DNA of 64,000 nt from Prorocentrum cordatum (GCA_963575745.1 CAUYUJ010019937.1:369562-433561), one strand, 5' to 3'. Numbered from the stretch's first letter, positions 29,777 through 41,039 are shown. The notes: a model not told the origin generated them from the letters alone. A program made the numbers and translations.

Positions 29777-30479
29777 AACGTAAAGATTTGGCGACGACGT
29801 GAAAAGAGTATTTGGCGCACGATTCGAAGCCGACGTGTAATAGACACGTTTTTAATCGTCCTCCTCCCGTTGAAAATATCATAAAGAAATCAAGGAAGCT
29901 CTGCTTGTTGAGTCGTTCCCCCTTTAATAACCGTCATCCTACACGCCGGTCGTTGCACGTAAGTATTTGGGCGCCTTCCTGCTTCAAGGGTCAAGCGGTG
30001 TTCCTCCTTCCCTCCTCTTCAGCAGGCGGGCGGAAACCCAATCTTCTTCCGGCGCCTTGCGACTCCATGTTTCTACCCCTCTCTTCCGACCGACGGGTCG
30101 ACGGGTCGAAGGACGTACACGTACATGAGTCCACGTTGGTTTCGAGAGTACGCATTGCGCGAGAAGTTGTATCACGCGGTCCAGTCTCACAGATTGGGGG
30201 GCCGTGTTCATGAACGTGGCTGGGCGCCTACTTACTTTGTGGCCCCCCTATCCCCTCATGCCCTCAGGTTTCCATTAGTGTCTTCCCCCCCGCAGCGTCC
30301 TCCTCCTTATCGGCCCTCGGCTGGCTCCACATGACCTCGTGACAGCATCGCCGTTTCTTGTCCGCTCAGGCTCTACTCTGCGTGTCACGCTTTCCCTCTT
30401 GCACCCCCCTCCTCGTTTTGCTTGCTCAGCTGCTGCGACAGCAGGATGCCACCAACGTTATATGTTGCCTATCCTTTGT

Positions 30480-31285
30480 TCCTTTCGCCCCCCGCACACA
30501 CACACAAATACACACACACACACTCTCGCCCCTCCCTTCTCGCTCGTACTCCTACACTTCCCTCCCCTTGTTTTCTGCACTTCAGCGTCGGCCTCGGCTG
30601 CAGCCGCGATGCGCTCCGAAGCGCCTCCGGACCAGACCACCCTAGTCGCTGTTCCCCTAGCACGGGTGCTTCTGAATCACTGCCCCGTTCCCCTTCCTTC
30701 CTGGCCGTTGCCCGCATCCCTCTTCCCTCATGGCCACGTCCCCGCCCTTCCCCCCCCCTTCCCAGCCCACTCCCCCTCCTCCTCCTCCTCCTCCTCCTCC
30801 CCTCCTCCTCCTCCTCTCCTCCTCCTCCTCCCCTTCTCCTCCTCCTTCTCCTCCTCCTCCTCCTCCTCCCCCCCCTCCTCCTCCTCCTCCCCCTCCCCCT
30901 CCTCCTCCTCCTCCCCCTCCTCCTCCTCCTCCCCCTCCTCCTCCTCCTTCCTCCTCCTCCTCCTCCTCCTCCTCCTCCTCCACCTCCTCCTCCTCCCTCC
31001 TCTCTCTCGCCGTTTCCCACCCCTCTGCCCCATATCTGTCCCTGTCAGGAGCGGAGGAGCAGAAACTCGGGGGCAGGAGATAGATGAGGGGTGGGGGACC
31101 GCCCGCGCCCTCTGTCTGGGGCTCCCCTCCTTTTTCGCCCTCCCTCCTCCTTCCTCCTCCTCCTCCTCCTCCTCCTCCTCCTCCTCCTCCTCCTCGTTCG
31201 TCCTCCTTTTTCCTCCTCCTCCTCCTCCTCGTTCCTCATCCTCTCTCCTCCTCCTCCACCTCCTCCTCCTCCTCCTTGCCTTCCT
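30480..31285. repeat. CA microsatellite and two TCC polypyrimidine arrays
   Basis: A CACACA run lies at about 30495-30525, (TCC)n at about 30775-31000 and again at about 31143-31280. Long Ser/Pro/Leu ORFs (+) and Gly/Glu/Arg ORFs (-) are repeat translations. Confidence 0.95.
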
Positions 31286-31544
31286 CGCCGCGTGGATCTC
31301 GTCCTCCTCTGCCTCTCCGCAGAATCAACCAGGGGGTTTGGGGCCTTCGACGGTTCAGCCGGCTGGGACAGCCACGACAGCGAGAGCAGAGCGAGGACGA
31401 TGCAAAGACAGCAGCGACGAGGCAGCTTTTTGTTGCGAGAGTGGCGAGGATGGGGGCGAGCCCGTGAGTGGTGGTGAGGACGGAGATGGCAGCAAACGGA
31501 GGAAGATAACGATCGAAGGGGGCAGGGATCATGACTATGACGGG

Positions 31545-31615
31545 GAACAGGCGAAGGAGGAGGAGGAGGCGGAGGAGGAGGAGGCGGAGGAGGAAGAGGC
31601 GGAGGAGGAGGGGGT
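31545..31615 (+). repeat. AGG tract with GGAGGC variants
   Basis: A polypurine tract 0.3 kb after a polypyrimidine array, so the purine-rich strand switches here. Confidence 0.9.
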
Positions 31616-31929
31616 CTCGAGGAGAGGACAGGAGGCCTCATCAGACTTCCGAGTGTGTGCTTGTGTGTCTGTGTTTTCGCGACGTGTCCCCCCAGCGCTA
31701 ACGATCCCTTCCCCAGGAGCATGCTTTGTCAACCTGGGCTCGGGGACTTCCCTCCGAAGGCGCGACGACAGAGACAACAAAAAGCGTGCATTCGTAATTT
31801 CAGGCGCATCCCGAGGCTGTTGTTTCTTCAAGGTGCAGCACTAGTTGCTGATTGACTGAATGTCTGGCTCACTGGCTCACCGATTGTTTCGTCGCGCCCG
31901 TGAGCGGATCCATGTTACATCCAGCCGCC

Positions 31930-32320
31930 CAATGCGCAATCTGCGGCGCAATCAGTAACATGGCGTTGGAATCTCCGGCCATCGAGGGCACAACGAAGAG
32001 CGGATGTTGTGATCCCAAGGCCAGCGAGTGCGCGACCCATGGCGCAAACAGCACCAGGCTTTTCGGCCGCCAAGATCGCAGTCTATGGCGCACGCAGCTC
32101 CAGGCTGTTCTGCCGCCGAGTGCGCGACACATGGCGCAAGTAACAGCACACAGTTGTGTGCTCGGCCGCCGAAGGGCCAGCCCATGGCGTCCTACAGATG
32201 GCACGCAACCCTTGGCGCAAGCTACGGGTGGCGTTGCCCACGGGTGGCGCAACCTCTGACGCAACCCTTCGAGCGTGTGCAACCCACGGATGACGCAACC
32301 ACATTCCGAGAGGCGGTGCA
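31930..32320 (+). repeat. Degenerate tandem repeat with ATGGCGCAA words
   Basis: Words gcgcgacNcatggcgcaa, cggccgccaagatcgcag and tgttctgccgccgagtgcg recur at about 60-70-bp spacing. Frames on both strands stay open, with no recognised motif. Confidence 0.55.
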
Positions 32321-32639
32321 ATCCATGGAGGACCGATGTGTGCGTGCCGCGTGGGCCGGCGATGTGGCCCACGAGCGGCAAATTGTCTTGTGCCTTCAAT
32401 GCGTGGCGTTTGGAGGTTTTGGCCTCTCCCCCCCCAGTCTCTCCAGCCCCCCCCCCACGGCTGGCCGGGTGGGCCGCCGGGAGGGAGGAGAGGGAGGACG
32501 CAGAGGGCGGGGAAGGTGGAGGCAAAGGAGGGGAGGCTGATGCGGGGGAGGGTGAGGAGGCGGAGGCGGAGGCCGTGGAGGAGGATGAGGAAAGTGGAGG
32601 AGGCGTATAGGTGGAGGCCGAGGGGACGGGGCTTTTCCC

Positions 32640-32861
32640 CCCAGTGCCCATCCTCCTCCTCCTCCTCGCCCTCCTACTCCCCCGCCTTCTCCCTTCCTCC
32701 CTCGACTCCTGCGCTCTCCCAGCGGCCGCCTCCAGTCTGGGCGGGCTTTTCCCCCTCCGACCCCGTGGGGCGCGCGGGGCCCCATGCGCCTCCGCGTATC
32801 GGTCGGTCGGCGCGCGCGGCCGGGGCGCCCTGGGCGCGGAGGCGGTCTTCGCCGCGGTCGT

Positions 32862-32897
<36 letters not shown>

Positions 32898-32965
32898 GGC
32901 CGCCGCCGCAGCCGCAGCCGCAGCTGTTGCCGCAGCCGCAGCCGCAGCCGTCGCAGTCGGTGCCG
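32640..32965. repeat. TCC, GTC and GCC/GCA trinucleotide arrays
   Basis: A TCC-rich stretch lies at about 32645-32705. GTCGTC and GCCGCC/GCAGCC runs lie at about 32858-32955. Confidence 0.9.
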
Positions 32966-33288
32966 CAGTGGTCGTTGTCCCCTGGCGTGGCCGTCCATCC
33001 CTCCTCCTTTCCCCCCTGCCTCTGTTCATAGCCTCTGTCCCTCCGTCCCCGCCGCCTCCTATGAATCACTCCTTTTTTGGTGCGAGGCCGCTCCGTGGAT
33101 CTTGTTCTTCAGCCCACGTGTCCGCCTTTGTTCCCGCTGAGGCTCGGGTTCGGCGTTCGGGTAGGATTCGTGGGAGCGGTGCTGTGGCTCTCGTGGCCTA
33201 TCGCTCGCGAAAACTTTGTTTTCGAGGGCACCCGGCGAAGGGCAGCTCTCCGCGGTGTGGCGGGCGACCCTCGTGGGCGAACAGCATT

Positions 33289-33430
33289 TAGGTCGGGCAT
33301 GTCCTCCCACAGGCGGGTGTTGGACGACAAATACAGAACAGCCATAACACAAAAACAACTCAAAACATCGTTCCCAGACTATCCTTTGACTGTTCTTGAC
33401 CATTCCTCCTGTAGAGGAACAGGCCCGACT
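33289..33430 (-). mobile_element. MITE family A, copy 4 (reverse orientation, intact)
   Basis: Starts TAGGTCGGGCATGTCCTCCC and ends CTACAGGAGGAA-type sequence, inverted as cctcctgtagaggaacaggc and ccgact. The interior reads ggacgacaaat and aaacatcgttcccagac. It is the best guide to the uninterrupted sequence around the insertion point at 49351. Confidence 0.8.
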
Positions 33431-33518
33431 TGAAACAACATCCGTACCCGCGGCAGCAAGGGCCAGGCCCCCGGGCCGTGACCGCGCATGCCCCGCGCGG
33501 AACGTCCAGCAGGGGCCC

Positions 33519-33765
33519 ATACCAAGAAACACCCTGCTTGCCTCCAGGTTGCCCTGGGTTTCTTGGGTTTCGATGGTCTTGCTGTCGAAAACGCGACGTT
33601 CCCACGCCGAAAATCAATGGACGTCCTGGGATCTCGGGGTCGGGTTTCTTGCGGAAGGTTTCTTGTGGACTGGCCTTCACTGCATTCCTCCTGCAGAGGG
33701 ACAGGCCTGACTTGAAACAACCTCCGGGTCCGCGGCATCACGGGCCGGGCCCCCGGGCCGCGGGT
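33519..33765 (+). repeat. Family B copy 4 plus a duplicated MITE end
   Basis: Family B runs from ACCAAGAAACACCCTGCTTG to ttcttgcggaaggtttcttg (about 33519-33670). It is followed by cattcctcctgcagaggg, acaggcctgacttgaaacaa and cNtccgNNNccgcggca. This repeats the sequence at 33405-33480, so the end of the MITE and its flank are present twice, on either side of family B. Confidence 0.75.
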
Positions 33766-33810
33766 CCGCGGGCACGGGGCGTTTGTTCGCGGATGCCCCG
33801 CGCGCAACGT

Positions 33811-34004
33811 ACAGCAGGTTCGCGCGTCGTGTCCACCGGCGGCGACCCCAGCGCGGGCGCGTAAGGCTGAACGCCGCCCGTGTCCCAGAATCGGCTCGTC
33901 GTTGAAGGATTTGGTGTGCATGCATTGGGCGATCGTTCGAGTTTGAACGATCCCCGCGGCGTCAGGAACCAATGCCGGGGCTCACGCGACGCGAACCTGC
34001 CGTA
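33811..34004. mobile_element. MITE family H, copy 1
   Basis: The ends are CAGGTTCGCGCGTCGTGTCC and the inverse of ggctcacgcgacgcgaacctg. The interior shares ttgaacgatccccgcggcgt and caggaaccaatgccg with 44828-45015. Confidence 0.65.
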
Positions 34005-34149
34005 CGCGTGCGACCGCGCATCCAGGGCATCGCGCCCCCTGGAGCCCAGACCAGACCGCGAGGGCGCAGGCACTCGTGAGAGGCCCCGCGCGGCCGTGGC
34101 CGCGCTGCGTGTGTCTGGCCGATAATAGGCAGGCGATATGCTGTGGCTC

Positions 34150-34360
34150 GAGGCAGGCGGTTATGATGTTCCAATCCACGTTAGCCTTGATCACAAGAAA
34201 GAGTTTCGAGCACCAAGGAAGTACTGCAATTGGAGTTGTTTTAAACGTTCCGGGCTTGGGAGGCGATACTCGTTCGGCACTTCGCCAGCGTATCGGGCAG
34301 ACACTGTGGCGATATTTCACTGTGTGCTCGAACAACATAACCGTACGAACAAAGCACGTC
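34150..34360 (+). repeat. Dispersed sequence family I, copy 1
   Basis: Shared with 55460-55665: gatgttccaa, gatcacNNgaaagaNtNtcgagcaNcaa, gaggcgatattcgttcg and cagcgtNtcgggcagacac. Two frames are partly conserved (MMFQSTLALITRK and DVPxxxSxDHxKExRA), so a decayed coding origin is possible. No family is recognised. Confidence 0.5.
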
Positions 34361-34479
34361 GATGCAGCTTGTGGTCAGCATCGAGCTAACGTTTTTCGCG
34401 CCCTGAGGGGCCTTCCTTCTCGCCCCTGACCAGGCCTCCCAGTAGATGGCATCGTCGGCGGCGAGCCTGGTGGAGGCAA

Positions 34480-34660
34480 GTGAGAAGGGGCGGGCCTTCT
34501 CAGAACGCTCGGGATGACGAAGAACTCCCGGGAGTTGCCTCCCAGATTCGTCAGAGGAGGAACGGATACCGATACCGCTACGTGTCCTTCGTCGCCACGG
34601 TTGGGATCGCTTGGAAATCTTGGTCTGAACGCACCCCAGGAGAGGTGTGCAGAGCCATCT
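34480..34660 (+). repeat. Single family D arm followed by a family L fragment
   Basis: The word tcggcggcgagcc followed by aagtgagaaggggcgggcct is one arm of family D (about 34455-34505). The following gaggaacggataccgatacc and gcaccccaggagaggtNtgc are family L. Confidence 0.55.
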
Positions 34661-37200
34661 TGGAGGCCATCGGCGATGCAGGCCGTGGCGGTGCAGGTTT
34701 CGGCATGGCGGGAACGCGTGGCTCTCGCTTTTTCCCGCAATCCGTTGTGTCGCGCGCGCTCGATCCGCTCGCAGACTGGACATGTAGGAAAGTGTGGTTC
34801 GTGATCTCCCGCGATTTGGTTCCCGACATCACCGTCAAGCAACACCGCCGTTAGCCTGGCCTTGGTACACGATGAAATATGGCAGTTCCATGCGAGCGAC
34901 GCAAAATAACGGTGTCGCTGTGTCGCGCTGGGGGCACGCGAAAGCCGCCGCGCAAGGTCGCTATGCCATCTCGCGTAGGACCCGTTTCTGATCGTCGCCC
35001 AGATTTACCAGCCTGGAACAGATCCCCATGATTGGCGTCGCCCCATCTCGATACCTATCTTCAGGATTCCCTCAATGTTCTAGGTCGCATCCCCAGGATT
35101 GTCATCATGTGTTGTCTTGCCAATCTTAGGGGGTAGGAATAAGTTCGAGGCTGGTTACACCTGTTCGGACCAGAGGCTCGCCTCCAAACATGGCTTGGGG
35201 CTCAAGTGACGGGGGTCCGTGCAAACGGGGGTCAGCCAGAGCGCCGGATCTTGCAGGATCCTGCAGGGCCAGGGTCGCATTGACCCGAGCTTGGGTGCAG
35301 GATCTTGCCGTATGTTGCAGGATCCTGTGCGGCCTGACTGGCCTGGGGTTGGATTGACCCGGGTCAGAAGATCCCCGAAGGGCACACCAGGGTGCGAGTG
35401 CCGCAGCCCCAGGGAGGAGGAGGAGAAGGAGGAGGACGAGGAGGAGGATGAGGATTTCCGAGGAACATAAATTCGGGAGGAAGCCAGACCTGCGGCGGTC
35501 GCGCGCCCCTTGCCGCCTCCGCGCGGGCCGGGGGCGGAAAGGGGCGCGTGGGAGAAGCACCGTGGAAGGTGATCGTTTTCTTATTCTTTGTTTTGCCGAA
35601 CGGCGCGGGCCCTCGCCCCCCCCCCCCCCTCCATAAGAGTAGATCTTGGCTTTTTTGGGGGCTTCTTTCGAGCAGGTGGAGTCCTTCCTAAAGGAAGCGC
35701 TGCTGCAAACAGTCGCAGTAAGCATAGGTTCCGAGGCAGAACCCCCCCCTTCCCCCCCCCTTCTGCCCAATATTGAGACGCCGAATAAGAAAAAGCTCAC
35801 ATGTGGGGCAGCGAGATCTTTGGTAGCAAATCGTGGGAGCCTGGCACAAGCTTGCAATTCCGTCTTTGGCGTCGATTAGTGTCCAGGAGCGGATGAGGCA
35901 GCGCCGAGTTAGCGCCGAGCTAGCGCCGAGCTAGCGTCGATTTAGCGTCGATTTAGCGTCGACCTGCGCCGACTCGCAAGGGCGGAGAATCTGGTATGGA
36001 AGGTCCCGATGAATTGCCACTGAAGGGCAGCAGGAGGAGGAGGAGGAGGATTGTCACGGCTGTCGTTCAAGGCACGGGTAATGTTTTGCCGTTTCTTACC
36101 CTAACAAACTGTGGCATGCTATGTTCAATTCCGATTCCAACTCTTGAACATCAGAAGGCACTGAACTGTCTGCAACATAAGCCATGCTAGCCTGCGTGGT
36201 GCAAACTGTTTGACATGCAGAATGCTAATTCAAGTGGGATGTACCCTGGAGTGCACGAGGAAGGTCCCCCCACGGCTGCGAAGCAGGATGGCTTTCAATC
36301 GCCTGGCCTCTTCCCGGAGGAGGGCCGCCCCACGACTGTGAAGCACACTGAGCTGCCCCTTTGCCAATCCCCGTACCCCCATGGCTGCAACACCTATTAC
36401 AATGCGCCTCCTACCACGCCTATGCGTTGCAGCACTCGCGCCAATACCCTCCACTGCACGGCCTATGGCCACCCACGGCCTTCACGCGGGGCCTTCGTAC
36501 GGTGGCTGCTAAGCCCCCTTCCCCCATGCCTGATACGGCCACCTATGGCCCGCGTGCTACTGCACAAACCCCAGGCCTGTTTCGGCCTACTATGGTCTGC
36601 GAACTATCGACATGTCAAAGCATGAACCTCCCTGACTACTCCTCCACGACGTGGCTGGGGGACGGGGCCAGAAGGAGGAGGAGGAACAGGATTAGGAAGG
36701 GGAGCAGTAGGAGGAGGAGACCAGATAACGCAAGACCAGACAAGAGACGCACGGACCCATATGTTTCCCTATCAGTTGATATCAGCCGTATTACCCCGCT
36801 CTTCACTCCCCACCACCTGTTACGGTGAGTACTTCCGACTCGCCCCACAACAACAGGTCTCCAATTGGCCCCACAACATATCCACGTAGTTGCCCCCCTA
36901 CGAGAGCCCGCCCCAATTGTGAAGCACGGTTATCCTCAGCAGGAAGAGGGCATTGCGCCTAAGATGTGGCATGAAAGAGCAAAAGGCCTGCCCAAGCACG
37001 ATCATTGCCCACTGCAGAGCCTCGTCTCGGAGGGGGGGCGCCCCACGACTGGTGGGGCATGCACGATTGCCCCCCCCTCTCCGATGCCTGCCCTGAGAGC
37101 GTCGACCTGCGACGGTGATGGGCACGATGACTTCTTTGTTTGTCACCCTCTGCATTGATGTCGCCGCGCCCCGCCCCGCCCTACAAAATCTCTTTCAAGG
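34661..37200. other. Intergenic stretch without a supported gene
   Basis: This holds a GCAGGATCCTGC-rich patch near 35245-35335, an AGG patch at about 35415-35450 and short tandem AGCGCCGAGCT/AGCGTCGATTT words at 35908-35965. Two patches with cacgactgtgaagca and ccccacggctgcgaagcag words lie at 36250-36370 and 36900-37060. ORFs are short and unremarkable. Confidence 0.4.
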
Positions 37201-37214
37201 GCACTCGTTCGTCT

Positions 37215-37251
37215 TCCGTAGCCATTTTGGCTCAAGCCACCTTTAGCTCAA
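37215..37251 (+). other. Relic spliced leader with a second truncated leader
   Basis: A full 22-nt dinoflagellate leader (37215-37236, ending GCCATTTTGGCTCAAG) is followed at once by CCACCTTTAGCTCAAG (37237-37252). That sequence resembles the leader's last 15-16 nt with a few changes. This marks the 5' end of a retroposed mRNA and gives the transcript direction (+). In situ the sequence is DNA, so it is a fossil and not a functional SL gene; no downstream donor GT follows it. Confidence 0.9.
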
Positions 37252-37361
37252 GCGAAGGGCGGTCGCCAGCCGCCGCCGCGGGCGCGCAGCTGCCGTGGCA
37301 CACGTTCGACGGACCCGCGCCGCGCACTGGCGATCCTCCGGCCCGTCGGCGCTGCCCGCTA

Positions 37362-39046
37362 ATGCCAGCGGGCGTGCTGGGCGCCGTGGCAAGCTCGGTC
37401 GTCGTTCAGCTCCTCTGCTCAGTCGCCTGCGCGCCGCCGGCGGCGGCCGCCTCGCCAGAGGACTGCACCGCGTGCGCCGCTGCTCCCGCGGAGGAGGACT
37501 GCTCCTGCAGCGCGTGCCGCGTGTCCCTTCTCCAGAGCCGGCGCGAGGTGACATCGCCGAAGGCCTCGGAGAGCGCGGCTCTCGGCGCGAAGCTCTTTCC
37601 GAGGAAGCCGAATATCGTGCTCGTCTTGCCTGACGACATGTACTTCAAAGACTATTCCCGTGGTATCAGAATGGATTCGCTCCCGCGGTGCCGAGCCGCA
37701 TCCCAGTGACGTCCGAGCCCACGAATAACGGCGGGGTCATGCCGAACCTCGAGAAGATAGCTCAGTCTGGTGCCACTTTCGCGAGAGCGTACACCGCCTC
37801 GTTGTTATGTACACCTTCCCGTTATTCCATTATGACTGGGCGACACCCGTCTCGAAGCTTATATGGCTTTGACAAAGTAAGCGAGTATTTCCCTGGCATC
37901 TCCGAAGGCTTTGTGGGTCAGTACAGTATGGTGGGCCAGGGATACAATGATCAGGTGAGCACAATCGGCATCGCTCTGCAAAGTCTAGGCTACGCTACCG
38001 GCATGATGGGCAAGTGGCGTTTGACCCAATCCGAGGAGGCAAATTTCACCTCCCCGTACTCGGACCAGACAGCCCATGTGATGCGTTCAGGATTCGATTT
38101 TGTCGATGGCCTGTACATCGCGAACATGTGCGACTGCAGCCACCCTATTTGCGATACGTTCAATCACAACTTGCAGTGGATGTTGGACAGGGCAGTCTAC
38201 TTCATGGACGACGCGATGACAAAAGGAAAGCCTTTTTTTCTTTACTTTTCTCCGACCCCGCCGCACAATCCGCCAGCAGAAGACTCGTTGCTTGGGCACT
38301 TCACCCCATATCAGACACCAGCTGGGATTTTGGCGAGCGCTCCTGACGTATCCAAGTATTGTTCAAGCTGCAGGCTCGCGAAACGCTAGGAGATCTGGGA
38401 TAGCGTCGCCGATATCTCGAACATGTTCGAGTATGGGTCTTGCAGACACTTGTTGGCAGCCCTGCGCTGGATCGACGAGTCGCTAGGGGTGCTCTACGAC
38501 TTCCTCTCTGAGCGGGATGTAATCGGGGACCCGTATATCGTCGTATCGATTGACCACGGGCCGGCTACGTTTTCGTTGTACGAGTTGGGCACTCGGGTGC
38601 CGCCCTAGGCCGCCGGTCTGGGCATCCGAGCTTGCACCGTGGTGGAAGAGCCAGTCATCCACATGGACATGGCGCCGACGTTCTTGGTTTGGGCCGGGGA
38701 TTCTGAAGGAGCTTCCTTGCCGATGAGCTCGAAGAGGCTCAGTTGATCGTCTTTGGTCTCTGGGGAGGCGAGTTCCCTGGACCGAGAGTCGATCACAACG
38801 CAGTCGTGTTTCGACACGGCGACCATGCCCAGAGAAGGCATGAAGAGATACGAGTGCCGCACCAGTCTCATCATCAATAGGACACTCACCAAGCTGCAAG
38901 ACCCCATTCTCATTGATGAGTGCTCCTCCCTTGTCACGAACTTGGCTCTTTTTGTGGGCGATGCTTACCCGGCCCTCTACGATGAGGTCCAAGTGTACAA
39001 TATTGTTTCCGACCCAACGGAGCAAGAGAAGTTTGAGCGTTTTTGA
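37362..39046 (+). pseudogene. Retroposed sulfatase pseudogene
   Basis: Sulfatases hydrolyse sulfate esters using a formylglycine made from Cys or Ser in a C/S-x-P-x-R motif. From ATG 37362 there is a signal-peptide-like N-terminus (MPAGVLGAVASSVVVQLLCS), then RKPNIVLVLPDDMYF (metal-binding Asp pair near 37632-37637). After a -1 frame change near 37680 comes NGGVMPNLEKIAQSGATFAR. The signature SLLCTPSRYSIMTG has its Cys at 37808. Then come GYATGMMGKWRL (the usual His after GKW is Arg here), FFLYFSPTPPHNP, IDESLGVLYDFL and IVVSIDHGP, and a C-terminal YDEVQVYNIVSDPTEQ. In-frame stops interrupt it at 38387-38389, 38606-38608 and 38744-38746; the final stop is 39044-39046. No introns are visible, and an SL lies 126 nt upstream. 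I read it as a processed, decayed copy. Confidence 0.85.
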
Positions 39047-40150
39047 GGTCAGTTGGCGTATTATCTGGTTGCCACAGGAACCACTTAGTATGTAGGTGCA
39101 CATTGAGCGCTGACAGAGTTTACACCGTCGACTCCGCAGATCTGCTCTGTCCTATCTGAATCCTGGACGGCCGCGCTTCCTCTTGGCCACTAGTTCGGGA
39201 ACCGACATTCGCTGAGTCGCGAAATGGCATTCGCGACAGGAGTTTTTGTTGCTCGATTAGTGACCTCCTCGAGAAGCCTTGCCCTTGGCTTGCCCGGTGC
39301 TTGGCAACAGACAGCCACGCGACTACTTGAATTGAATGCGCTTCTCATGCAGTAGTCTCACTCACTCAGAACAGTTGCCACATTTTTTCATGCTGCAAGG
39401 AACAGGCAGTGTAGCAGACCCCCACCAGCTACCGCTTGGGGGAGCGACGCGCTTCACCTGTAAGTCTCTAGCCTGCGGTCGTTCCGCCAGAGCTTGCAAT
39501 CTCAAACCTCAGGGTCCGCGACAGGGTTAAGCGCCTCTGTGAAGCCCTTATGACATCATTTTGTCCCGCTGCTGCTGTCTTCACCATTGTATGCTTATGG
39601 CCAGTGAGAGTGTTCTCTGCGGCAGTCTCGGCAGGCATCTGCCAGTACTTGGGCTAATTTCGAAGACTTCCCTTCAAAGAGTGTCGTTCTGAAGTTGGCG
39701 TTCCGCGCTGTCTGGCCCAAGGTGGCCTTGAGGTTGCGTGATGCCGAAGCGCCCATTTTGCTTCATTGTGCCCTTGCTGCGTTCGTTCGCTGTACCCTTC
39801 CGAATTCTTTTTAGCCTTTCTTGGCTACATTTTTCCTCATTGCCGCAGGCGGGCCCGCCTGCCTGCGCGCAGTGCGCCGCCTCTCTCTTGGTTAGGGGGA
39901 GTCTCATCGTGCACATGCTCTTGCCTTGGACAAGCACCTCCCCGTCACGCCCGCCGCATCCAATTCCCAAAGGCCTCCCCTCGGGAGAAGAGGTCGATGG
40001 ATGGCGCCGCCGTGTGTTTCGGCCACCTCCCACCTTCCCTAAGCAGCTGGATGCGTGGAGCGGTAAGAGCTCGCGCAGTTTTGCACGTGCCGTTGCGCCA
40101 TGCCGAGGTGCAGGTCAAGGCCCCCGCGCAATTTAGTCTTGGATGAAGCC
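39047..40150. other. AT-richer stretch downstream of the sulfatase relic; no gene seen
   Basis: Composition is less GC-rich than elsewhere. This may include the 3' UTR of the retroposed sulfatase mRNA at its start. No poly(A) tract, motif or conserved repeat could be identified. Confidence 0.4.
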
Positions 40151-40174
40151 AGGGGAACATTCTGACAAGGCGCT

Positions 40175-40480
40175 CGATCTGGAACAAAAAGGGCACTAGT
40201 TCGTCTAGGACGATCGCGTTTTCACGCTTGTGGGACGGATGTTGCCCATTGCGGATGCGGTTTAAATTAGACCGTGTGTGGTCATTGGCGTGGTTGTTAT
40301 TGCAGTCCGCACCGAGCTTGTTTACCCGCACTCCTTCCGATATGCAGCCACACGTCATGCATACAAACATAATGCCGTCAGGCGTGGCAGTTACGAACAT
40401 CGTGTGCCCTCTCGGATCTGCAGCAATTGCGCTGAGCACCTGATTGTGACCCGGGCACTGAAACGACAGAAAGGTTGGAT
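40175..40480 (-). pseudogene. Relic C-terminal Cys module of a LINE-like retroelement
   Basis: On the - strand one frame reads FQCPGHNQVLSAI, then HTMFVTATPDGIMFVCMTCG, then GVRVNKLGADC, then LNRIRNGQHPSHKREN. The pattern H-x-M-F ... F-x-C-M-T-C-G ... C followed by L-x-x-I-x-x-G-x-H-P matches the C-terminal module of dinoflagellate LINE polyproteins, as in the element at 12146-12530 (VVWCNSCAAFG ... LKQLKEG). The frame runs from 40520 to 39945 without a stop, but only this part is recognisable. No RNase H or RT is present beside it. Confidence 0.5.
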
Positions 40481-40506
40481 CGAGTAGCGTGCGGAGGAGG
40501 AGGAGG

Positions 40507-40845
40507 AGATCCATACACATCCACTACCACGGGCCTCGCTCACCCTGGGCCCAGGAGCGGTGCGGCGTGCCTTCCTGGCCAAGCCAGGAGGGTGCCTTCA
40601 CACCGCGCCTGGACGCTTTCCTCCAGGGTGCCCTGGATTTCGTGGGTCTCGATGGTTCTGCTGTGGGGAGCGCGACGTTCCCACACCAAAGATCGGTCCT
40701 TGGACGTCCTGGGGTCTCAAGTTGGGTCTCTTATGTAAGGTTTCTTGTGGTCGGGCCCCTACTGTAGAGAAGCAGGGATCTTGGAAGTTGGGCAGCGAGA
40801 TATGTACACATCCGTTGCCGCGAGCCTGGCTCATCCTGAAGGAGG
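40507..40845 (+). repeat. Family B copy 5 between two direct repeats
   Basis: A degraded family B copy (about 40595-40755) contains gtttcttgtgg and gcgcgacgttcccacacca. It lies between two related about 45-bp segments (40507-40556 and 40798-40845), both with acacatccNNtNccNcgNgcctNgctcaNcctg. This resembles an insertion flanked by a long duplication. Confidence 0.55.
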
Positions 40846-41039
40846 AGGAGGAGGAGGAGGAGGAGATTGAGGAGAAGGATGAGAAGGATGAGAATGAGGG
40901 CGGAGGAGGGAGGGGGGAGGAGGGAGTAGGAGACTATCAATCCGCTCGTCCTAGGAAGAGGTAGGAGAAGCACCGTTGGACGTCAGACCACCTCCGCCCA
41001 CAGGACAGGTGGGACGCATCCCCCCCACCACCCTGATCA

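Noticed and set aside
32336-33031. Ala/Val/Pro-rich ORFs at 32.3-33.3 kb
   Set aside because: GCC, GTC and TCC arrays account for the composition. No signal or domain is consistent across frames.
38387-38746. Reading the TAG/TGA codons in the sulfatase as recoded (e.g. selenocysteine)
   Set aside because: Two different stop types plus a frame change and an SL-tagged retroposed origin are explained more simply by pseudogene decay. No SECIS-like element was identified.
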